This document shows, piece by piece, positions 38,509 through 44,784 of a DNA stretch of 64,000 bases. The number at the start of each line of letters is the position of its first letter. Position 1 is the stretch's first letter. The notes under the pieces are model-generated. The model did not search any database. It had not been told where the DNA came from and saw only the letters and a list, made by a program, of their open reading frames with translations. The DNA lies in contig CAWICV010000008.1 of NCBI GenBank assembly GCA_963834705.1, forward strand, positions 62,001 to 126,000, read 5' to 3'. A program made the translations under genes and the position numbers. Origin of the DNA: RYN-230 sp963834705 (GTDB taxonomy: Bacteria; Actinomycetota; Actinomycetes; Streptosporangiales; Streptosporangiaceae).

Positions 38509-38533
38509 TGCTCTGGCCGGGCCGCCAGAGCAC
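38509..38533 (+). promoter_or_regulatory. Perfect 10-bp hairpin just before the RBS of the aminomutase-like gene
   Basis: GTGCTCTGGC (38509-38518) pairs exactly with GCCAGAGCAC (38524-38533) with a five-base loop. The stem ends eight bases before the ribosome site GGAGGGAGA at 38542, so it sits in the 5' leader. It may be an operator half-pair or a leader hairpin; no T-run follows. Confidence 0.6.
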
Positions 38534-38553
38534 GACCGACCGGAGGGAGACGC

Positions 38554-39930
38554 GTGACTGGGATTCGGCAGACAGTGCCGGCGGCACCGGCGGCGGGGCG
38601 GCGGTTCCGCGCGTACACCGCGAAACACCTCGACGCCCTGACCACGCGGGCCGGCCTCGGCGCCGCGGACCGGCTGGCGGTACGAGCCGTGGGGGCGGTG
38701 CTCCCTTTCCGCACCAACGCGTACGTCGTCGAGGAGCTCATCGACTGGGCCGCAGCGCCTGATGACCCGATCTACCGGCTGGTGTTCCCGCAGGCTGACA
38801 TGCTGCCTGCGGCCGACGTGCAGCACATCTCCGCCCTGCTGGCCCAGGGCGCGGCCGAGCCGGAGATCAAGACGGCGGCGCACGAGGTCCGGATGCGGCT
38901 CAACCCGCACCCTGCCGGGCAGCTGGCGCTGAATATCCCCGACCTGGGCGATGAGCCGCTGCCTGGGGTTCAGCACAAGTACCCCGAGACGGTGCTGATC
39001 TTCCCCAAGCAGGGACAGACCTGCCACGCCTACTGCGCGTACTGCTTCCGGTGGGCCCAGTTCGTGGACGAGCCCGAGCTCAAGATGGCCACCACCGACG
39101 TGGACCGGGTGATGCACTACCTGCGGCAGCACCGCGAGGTGACCAGCGTGCTGATCACCGGCGGGGACCCGATGATCATGGGCGCCCCAGTGCTGCGGCG
39201 GTACATCGAGCCGCTGCTGGCCCCGGGCATGGAGCACATCGAGTCGATCCGGATCGGCAGCAAGGCGCTGGCCTACTGGCCACAGCGGTTCGTCACCGAC
39301 CCGGACGCCGACGACACCCTGCGGCTCTTCGAGCAGGTGGTGGCGTCCGGCCGGGCACTGGCGTTCATGGCACACTTCTCCCACCCCAGGGAACTGGAGC
39401 CGCCGCTGGTAGCCGAGGCGGTGCGCCGGATCCGGGCGGCCGGCGGGGTGATCCGCACCCAGGCTCCGCTGATCAGGACGATCAACGACGACCCGGTGAC
39501 CTGGGCCGCGATGTGGCGGGCCCAGCTCCGCCTCGGCATGGTGCCGTACTACATGTTCGTGGAGCGGGACACCGGGCCGCAGGACTACTTCGCGGTCCCG
39601 CTGCCCCGCGGTTACCGTATCTTCCGCCGGGCTTACCGGCAGGTGTCCGGGCTGTGCCGGACGGTGCGCGGGCCGTCCATGTCGGCCACCCCGGGCAAAG
39701 TGTGCATCGACGGCATCGCTGAGGTCGCCGGTCAGCAGGTGTATGTCCTGCACATGATCCAGGCGCGCGACCCGAGCCTGGTCGGCAAGCCGTTCTTCGC
39801 CCGGTACAACCCGGACGCCACCTGGATCACGGACCTGGAGCCCGCGTTCGCCGCGCGGTTCCCGTTCGACCCCGACCCGGAGGAACTGCCCGGCCTGTGG
39901 TCGCCCGCGGTCTTCGAGCCCGCGAGCTAA
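38554..39930 (+). CDS. KamA-family radical SAM protein (lysine 2,3-aminomutase-like)
   Basis: 458 residues from a GTG preceded by GGAGGGAGA. The radical SAM motif is CHAYCAYC (Cys 157, 161 and 164), within FPKQGQTCHAYCAYCFRW, and further family blocks are SVLITGGDPMIMG, RIGSKALAYWPQRF, FMAHFSHPREL and GMVPYYMFVERDTGPQDYF. Known relatives move the amino group of lysine or modify EF-P. There is no epmA, kamD/E or beta-lysine acetyltransferase gene nearby, so the physiological substrate is unknown. It ends 21 bases from the convergent exporter gene. Confidence 0.9.
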   Translation: MTGIRQTVPAAPAAGRRFRAYTAKHLDALTTRAGLGAADRLAVRAVGAVLPFRTNAYVVEELIDWAAAPDDPIYRLVFPQADMLPAADVQHISALLAQGAAEPEIKTAAHEVRMRLNPHPAGQLALNIPDLGDEPLPGVQHKYPETVLIFPKQGQTCHAYCAYCFRWAQFVDEPELKMATTDVDRVMHYLRQHREVTSVLITGGDPMIMGAPVLRRYIEPLLAPGMEHIESIRIGSKALAYWPQRFVTDPDADDTLRLFEQVVASGRALAFMAHFSHPRELEPPLVAEAVRRIRAAGGVIRTQAPLIRTINDDPVTWAAMWRAQLRLGMVPYYMFVERDTGPQDYFAVPLPRGYRIFRRAYRQVSGLCRTVRGPSMSATPGKVCIDGIAEVAGQQVYVLHMIQARDPSLVGKPFFARYNPDATWITDLEPAFAARFPFDPDPEELPGLWSPAVFEPAS

Positions 39931-39951
39931 CCGGGGCCGCCCAAGCCCAGC

Positions 39952-41583
39952 TCAGGCGCGGGTGCGCTCACCCGTGGGCAGGTCGGGCACGACATCCTCA
40001 GCCGTCTTGCGCCCTTCCCTGAGCAGCAGGCAGCTGAGTGCGCCGATGGCCAGCAGGATGACCGGGAACAGCATGGTCGAGCGCATGGCCGTGACGTAAC
40101 CAAATGTGAACACGTCGTGGCCGATCCGCGCCAGTTCGGCGACCAGCCGGGCGGGCAGCCCGGGCAACGCCGAACTGCCGCCGTTCTGGCCCGCGCCGAC
40201 CTGGATGCCGCTGCTGGCCGAATGCTGGATCTGGGCGATGAACGGGCCGCGCACCCGGGCGGGCAGTGCGGCGGAGCGGGTGACGGCCTGCGCGTGCATC
40301 GCCGAGACCAGCCGGTTCTGCAGGAGCGCACCCACCGCCGCGGTGCCGATCACCAGCCCGCATTGCCGGACCGTGTTCAGCACTCCGGAGGCGGCACCGG
40401 CCATCCGCGGGTCGATGTTCCGCATGGCCACCGTCACCATCGGCGCGAAGATGCAGCCCATCCCGATACCGGCCACGATCAGCGCGGGGAGGAACGCGTA
40501 CCAGGCCGAGGTGGTGGTGGCCTGCAGCGCCACCCAGCCCATCCCGGCGGCGAACAGCACCAGCCCGGACATCAGGATGTACTTGCCGCCGATCCGGTCG
40601 GTGAACCGGCCGGCCACCGGGGCGATGAACATCGACAGCACCGAGGCCGGCGCCATGGCCAGGCCCGCCTTTAGCGCCGAGAAGCCGAGCACCGACTGCA
40701 GGTAGATGGTGAACGGCAGGAAGATGCCCATCATGCCGATGGACAGCGTGCCGGACACCCAGTTCACCACCGAGTAGTTCCGGTCCCGGAACAGCGCGAA
40801 CGGCACCAGTGGCTCGCGGTCCTGGGTCCGCCACTGCAGCAGCAGGAACCCGGCCAGCAGCACCCCGCCGACCAGGAACACCAGCGGGATGCTGATGAAC
40901 CCGGTGATCTTCCCCCAGTTGTACTTCTGTCCCTCGACCAGTCCGTAGCAGATGGCCAGCAGGGCCGCGCTGGCCAGCACCACGCCGGGCACGTCGATCC
41001 GGTGCCGCCGGCCGGGCCGCAGGTCGGGAATGATGAAGAAGGTCAGCGCCAGGCAGGCCACGCCGAACGGCAGGTTGACGAAGAAGATCCAGCGCCAGTC
41101 GAACGCCGTCACCAGCAGGCCGCCGAGCGTCGGCCCGGCGATGGTGGCCACCCCGGCCACCGCACCCCAGACGCCGAACGCGGCACCGCGCCGGTCGGCC
41201 GGGAACGTGTTCGTGATGATGGTCAGCGTCTGCGGCATCAGCATGGCGGCGCCCAGCCCCTGGAGAGCGCGGAATCCGATCAGCCAGCCCGCGCTCGGGG
41301 CCAGGCCGCACGCGGCGGACGCGGCGGTGAACACGCTGATGCCGAGGGCGAACATGATCCGCGGGCCGATCAGGTCACCGAGCCGCCCCGCCGTGATCAC
41401 CAGGACCGCGAGCACCAGCGCGTAGGCGTTGATGACCCAGAGGATGTCGTCCAGCGAGGCATGCAGTCTGGTGATCATGTTCGGGATCGCGATGTTCACG
41501 ATCGTCAGGTCCAGCAAGGTCATGAAGAACCCAAGGGACACGACCAGCAGGACCGCCCACGGATTGGCCCGGAATTTCGTCAC
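39952..41583 (-). CDS. MFS drug exporter, DHA2 (14-TMS, EmrB/QacA) family
   Basis: About 543 residues from the GTG at 41583, which has GAGGAG upstream; an ATG at 41676 would add 31 residues without membrane character. The protein has about 14 hydrophobic segments. The first contains FFMTLLDLTIVNIAIPNM, the DHA2 motif D1, and GRLGDLIGPRIMFALG is MFS motif A. Relatives pump out dyes, quaternary amines or antibiotics with proton uptake. It is divergent from a short-chain dehydrogenase gene across ~170 bases, with no adjacent regulator, so its substrate cannot be guessed. Confidence 0.92.
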   Translation of the reverse strand: MTKFRANPWAVLLVVSLGFFMTLLDLTIVNIAIPNMITRLHASLDDILWVINAYALVLAVLVITAGRLGDLIGPRIMFALGISVFTAASAACGLAPSAGWLIGFRALQGLGAAMLMPQTLTIITNTFPADRRGAAFGVWGAVAGVATIAGPTLGGLLVTAFDWRWIFFVNLPFGVACLALTFFIIPDLRPGRRHRIDVPGVVLASAALLAICYGLVEGQKYNWGKITGFISIPLVFLVGGVLLAGFLLLQWRTQDREPLVPFALFRDRNYSVVNWVSGTLSIGMMGIFLPFTIYLQSVLGFSALKAGLAMAPASVLSMFIAPVAGRFTDRIGGKYILMSGLVLFAAGMGWVALQATTTSAWYAFLPALIVAGIGMGCIFAPMVTVAMRNIDPRMAGAASGVLNTVRQCGLVIGTAAVGALLQNRLVSAMHAQAVTRSAALPARVRGPFIAQIQHSASSGIQVGAGQNGGSSALPGLPARLVAELARIGHDVFTFGYVTAMRSTMLFPVILLAIGALSCLLLREGRKTAEDVVPDLPTGERTRA

Positions 41584-41755
41584 CGACTGCTCCTCTATCT
41601 GCCGCTGGCCCGCCCACCCTCGCCCGCTCCGCAGGCGAGTGCCAACGATCACGATGGTAGACGGAGGTACCGACATATCGTCAGGACGGCCGGCCCCTTG
41701 GTCACTCCGAACCCCGTTCGGTTACCGCGGGACGGCGCGAAGTATGCTCCCGGCC

Positions 41756-42529
41756 ATGGAACTGAACGGAACCGCAGCGATCATCTCCGGTGCGGCCAGC
41801 GGCCTTGGCGCGGCAGTGGCCCGCAGGCTCGCGGCCGCGGGCGTCAAGCCGGTCGTCGCCGACCTCAACGAAGAACAGGGCAACGCGGTGGCCGAGGCTA
41901 CCGGCGGCCTGTTCGTGAAGACCGACGTGGCCGACGAGAACTCGGTCACCGCGGCGGTGCAGGCGGCCACCTCGCAGGGCGTGCCGCTGCGGATCGTGGT
42001 GAACTGCGCTGGCATCGGCTGGGCCGCGCGGACCGTCGGCCGGGACGGGACCCCACACGATCTTGCTTCGTTCCGCAAAGTCATCGACATCAACCTGATC
42101 GGCACGTTCAACCTGATGCGGATCGCCAGCGCGGCCATCGCGCAAACCGAGCCCGCCGACGCGGACAACCAGCGCGGCGTGGTCATCAACACCGCGTCGG
42201 TGGCGGGCCTGGAGGGGCAGACCGGCCAGATCGCCTACTCCGCTTCCAAGGGCGGGATCATTGGGATGACCGTGCCGGCCGCCCGCGACCTGGCCGCCAT
42301 CGGCGTGCGGGTGAACACGATCTGCCCGGGCATCATCGACACCCCGATCTACGGGACCGGCCCGACCAGCGACGAGTGGAAGGCCAAGCTGGCCGCGCCC
42401 GTGGTGTTCCCGAAGCGAATGGGAACCAGCGACGAATTCGCCCAGCTGGCCCAGGCGCTGATCGAGAACGACTATATGAACGCCGAGGTCATCCGGTTCG
42501 ACGGCGGGATCCGCTTCCAGCCCAAGTAG
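41756..42529 (+). CDS. Short-chain dehydrogenase, 3-hydroxyacyl-CoA dehydrogenase type II-like
   Basis: 257 residues. The Rossmann motif is AIISGAASGLGAAVARRLA, VVNCAGI marks strand 4, and the catalytic residues are the Ser in VVINTASVAGLEGQ and Tyr-x-x-x-Lys in IAYSASKGGI. The inserted segment DLASFRKVIDINLIGTFNLM and the close NTICPGIIDTPI pattern look like the HSD10 group, which oxidises 3-hydroxy-2-methylbutyryl-CoA and similar acyl-CoA. The ATG at 41756 is used because the family begins there. It may act with the enoyl-CoA hydratase at 47 kb, but they are not linked. Confidence 0.9.
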   Translation: MELNGTAAIISGAASGLGAAVARRLAAAGVKPVVADLNEEQGNAVAEATGGLFVKTDVADENSVTAAVQAATSQGVPLRIVVNCAGIGWAARTVGRDGTPHDLASFRKVIDINLIGTFNLMRIASAAIAQTEPADADNQRGVVINTASVAGLEGQTGQIAYSASKGGIIGMTVPAARDLAAIGVRVNTICPGIIDTPIYGTGPTSDEWKAKLAAPVVFPKRMGTSDEFAQLAQALIENDYMNAEVIRFDGGIRFQPK

Positions 42530-42763
42530 CCGTCCGGCTCACCAGCCGTGGAACTGGCCTTACGCGGTCCAGGTGGCGGCCAGCGCCGGGGATGGCACGG
42601 CCGTCGCATGCGAGCCGGGCTCGTGCCTGGTAGCCATGGCCAGGCCGCTGCTCCTCCCAGACACAGGGAAAGGGCCGCCCGGTGCCCCAGGCGGCCCCTC
42701 CCTCCCACTGCGCCATTCCCCTCCGAATTGCACAGCGGGGTGTATCCGGTTCGGGCCCGACGG

Positions 42764-42916
42764 CTACCGGCCGACGCTGCCCGAGCCGAGGCTGTGGAGG
42801 TTGTCCAGGCTGCCGTTGCCGGCGGCCACGTTCGCCAGGCTGGACTGCGCCGTGTTGCCGTAGCAGCTCTGGATGAATCTGATGTACGCTCTCTGCCGTA
42901 CATATCGTTCGGCCAT
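42764..42916 (-). CDS. Possible 50-residue small protein
   Basis: An ATG at 42916 opens a 50-codon frame beginning MAERYVRQRAYIRF and containing QSSLANVAAGNGSLDNLHSL. The second half has strong G/C third-position bias but the first does not, and no ribosome site precedes the ATG. It overlaps the palindrome at 42882-42903. It may be chance or the end of a decayed gene. Confidence 0.2.
   Translation of the reverse strand: MAERYVRQRAYIRFIQSCYGNTAQSSLANVAAGNGSLDNLHSLGSGSVGR
42882..42903. promoter_or_regulatory. ATGTACG inverted repeat upstream of the HTH regulator gene
   Basis: ATGTACG (42882-42888) and CGTACAT (42897-42903) are a perfect 7-bp inverted repeat with an eight-base spacer. A third copy of the half-site, CCGTACAG, follows at 42919. 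On the minus strand TGTACGG recurs at a 23-base distance. This looks like an operator, possibly for the nearby HTH protein. Confidence 0.45.
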
Positions 42917-43002
42917 GACCGTACAGTAATCTTTACCGGTGAGTAGGGCAAGAACTGCGGCTCACGGCCGAAATCTGACGGACAGAGACGGCTAGGCTGG
43001 TC

Positions 43003-43476
43003 ATGGCGGCGGATGCGGTAGGGGACGAGCACGGTCCCGCTCAGGGCCGCCCGCGCATGGCCGACACAGCGATGGAGCAGTCTGGCATCAACCCTCTGCA
43101 GCGCCTGATCCTGGACCGGCTGCGCGAACGCGGCTTTTCCTACGGCGACGTGGCCCGGCGCGGCGGTCTGCCCCGGTCCACCGTTTACACGCTGGCGATG
43201 ACCCGGAATCTGGCCCGGCCACCCCGCCCAGCCACGCTGGACGGACTCGCCCGGGGCCTCGACCTCCCTGTCGCCGCGATCCGCGCCGCCGCGGCGGAAT
43301 CCACTGGACTGCACTACTACGACGACGTCCTGGTCAGCCCGGCCGAGCCAGGCGACCAGGAGCGGGAGCTCCTCATCGCCAGCATCGACGAGCTGACTCC
43401 CGAGGACCGGCGGCACGTGGCCGCGCTCGTCGAGTCGCTGCGCCACCGGCCCGGGGCGGAGCCGACCGACCGCTAG
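43003..43476 (+). CDS. XRE-like helix-turn-helix regulator
   Basis: 157 residues. Residues ~25-100 form an HTH: PLQRLILDRLRERGFSYGDV, GGLPRSTVYTLAMTRN, PPRPATLDGLARGLDLP. This is the pattern of a small bacterial repressor or of phage-type Cro/XRE domains. The C-terminal part (ERELLIASIDELTPEDRRHV) is an acidic helix, often used for dimerisation. Two upstream ATGs are possible starts. No partner gene is visible, and it stands alone 177 bases from the LysM gene, which is convergent with it. Confidence 0.8.
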   Translation: MAADAVGDEHGPAQGRPRMADTAMEQSGINPLQRLILDRLRERGFSYGDVARRGGLPRSTVYTLAMTRNLARPPRPATLDGLARGLDLPVAAIRAAAAESTGLHYYDDVLVSPAEPGDQERELLIASIDELTPEDRRHVAALVESLRHRPGAEPTDR

Positions 43477-43542
43477 CACCGTGCCGGGCGGCCGCGGACC
43501 GGCCGCCCGCCGGGGCCACGCCGCCCGCCGGGGCGCCGCCCG

Positions 43543-43614
43543 CTGGGATCGCGCCGGCTGCTGGGATCGCGCCGGCTGCTGGGGTCGCGCCGGCTGCTGG
43601 GGTCGCGCCGGCTG
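43543..43614. repeat. 18-bp tandem repeat, four copies, between the HTH and LysM genes
   Basis: CTGGGATCGCGCCGGCTG occurs at 43543 and 43561 and, with one change (GGGGTC), at 43579 and 43597. The array lies 66 bases after the HTH gene stop and before the LysM gene's 3' end, so it is non-coding or antisense. Confidence 0.85.
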
Positions 43615-43652
43615 GGCCAGGCGTCCAGCCCGGCCCAGTTGCCCGCGCACCG

Positions 43653-44696
43653 CTACTCCACCGACCCGACGGCCGATACCCCGAGCTGCTTGGCCAGTTC
43701 GCTGTATGGGCCCTCCGGCAGCACTAGCCGGGCGACCCGCAGGATAGACCGGGGATCCGCACCAGGAGGCCGCAGCACGAAGACCCGGGCCGCCTGCTTG
43801 TCGCACGTCACTACCAGGCGGTCGTGGTCGGCGAGGATGATAGCGGGCCGTTCCGGGCTCGGCGGTACCGCGTCCGGCTGCCAGCCAGGTGCAACTGGGG
43901 GTCCCGCGGCAGCGTCCTGCGCGGCGTGCTGGCGGCGCAGCGTCACCATCAGCGCCTCAGCCAGGAAGGTCAGTCCAACCAGCAGGGCGGCGGCCAGGAG
44001 CAGGGCCTTGAGCCAGGTCGGCATGCCCTTGCGGTCCGGCGCCCGGATTCCCTTCGGCGTGGCGTGGTGCCTGCTGCCGGCCGGTGTCGGTGATGGTGAC
44101 GCCAGGTGTGACCGGGTGGCCGGGCTTGGCTTGGTCGCCGGGCTCGGCCTGCCACCGGGCGCTGCCGAGGCGCCCAGGCCCGGGATGGTGAGCACGGTGC
44201 CGGGATGGATAGTGTTCGGGTTGGGGCCGATGGCCTGCCAGTTGGCCTCGTACAGGGCCAGCCAGCCGCCAGGCAGTACCAGCCGGGCCGCGATGCTGGA
44301 CAGCGTATCTCCGGTCACGACCGTGTAGTGGGCGGGCCGGGTCCGGCTGGGCAGCCGGAGCACAGTGCCAGCGCGGATCGTGTTCGGGTCCGGGCCGACG
44401 GCCCGCCGGTTGGCGGCATACAGGGCCGGCCAGCCGCCGTGCACGGCGAACCGGGCGGCGATGCTGGACAGGGTGTCGCCGTAGTGCACGACGTACTTGA
44501 TTACCCGCGGCCTGGCCGCGGTCGCTGGCGCCGCAGGGGCGCTCTGCAGGCTGGTGAGGGTGACCTCGGTACTGCTTGCGGTGCGTGCGCTCGCGTGGGC
44601 TGGATGCACGGATCCCGTGCTGCCAATCGAGATCAGGACGATCGGCAGGATGCTCCAGGCGAGCATCACGCACGCGGACTTAGTCCACGTACGCAT
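43653..44696 (-). CDS. Exported LysM-domain membrane protein
   Basis: 347 residues. A signal/membrane segment at ~8-26 is followed by two LysM domains, KYVVHYGDTLSSIAARFAVH (~66-115) and HYTVVTGDTLSSIAARLVLP (~125-175), which bind peptidoglycan. A Ser/Pro linker and a second membrane helix (LLLAAALLVGLTFLAEAL, ~230-250) come next, and a ~90-residue C-terminal part contains AIILADHDRLVVT and RVFVLRPPGADPRSILRVAR. The arrangement resembles the N-terminal half of actinobacterial LysM-BTAD regulators. It lies 88 bases after the large repeat protein gene and may be made by coupled translation. Confidence 0.85.
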   Translation of the reverse strand: MRTWTKSACVMLAWSILPIVLISIGSTGSVHPAHASARTASSTEVTLTSLQSAPAAPATAARPRVIKYVVHYGDTLSSIAARFAVHGGWPALYAANRRAVGPDPNTIRAGTVLRLPSRTRPAHYTVVTGDTLSSIAARLVLPGGWLALYEANWQAIGPNPNTIHPGTVLTIPGLGASAAPGGRPSPATKPSPATRSHLASPSPTPAGSRHHATPKGIRAPDRKGMPTWLKALLLAAALLVGLTFLAEALMVTLRRQHAAQDAAAGPPVAPGWQPDAVPPSPERPAIILADHDRLVVTCDKQAARVFVLRPPGADPRSILRVARLVLPEGPYSELAKQLGVSAVGSVE

Positions 44697-44706
44697 GATG
44701 CTTTCA

Positions 44707-44781
44707 CTTTCCTTCCAAGGGGATCAGCGCCGAACGCTGCAGGTCCGGACGCCGGAGGGACGAGCCGGTGTGGAAGGAAAG
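44707..44781 (-). promoter_or_regulatory. Long-range inverted repeat that can cover the LysM-gene ribosome site
   Basis: On the transcript, CUUUCCUUCCA (44781-44771) and UGGAAGGAAAG (44717-44707) are perfect 11-base complements. The second arm is the Shine-Dalgarno (GGAAGG) of the LysM gene ten bases before its ATG. The first arm starts three bases after the stop of the upstream gene, so ribosomes ending there would open it. Confidence 0.65.
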
Positions 44782-44784
44782 GAC

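Larger units (their letters stand above)
42530..43002. other. 473-base intergenic region upstream of the HTH regulator
   Basis: No well-supported gene lies here. Bases 42530-42700 are GC-rich and unremarkable. Bases ~42880-42960 are relatively AT-rich and carry an inverted repeat and three TGTACG-type sequences, so this is probably the promoter and operator zone for the regulator gene. One short open frame on the minus strand is listed separately. Confidence 0.6.

Noticed and set aside
43543..43614. Second set of regular repeats considered as CRISPR
   Set aside because: Units are directly abutting with no spacers.
42472..43806. 444-codon minus-strand frame across the intergenic region and HTH gene
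   Set aside because: It crosses the well-supported HTH gene in antisense and shows no domain; the third-position pattern does not match a gene.
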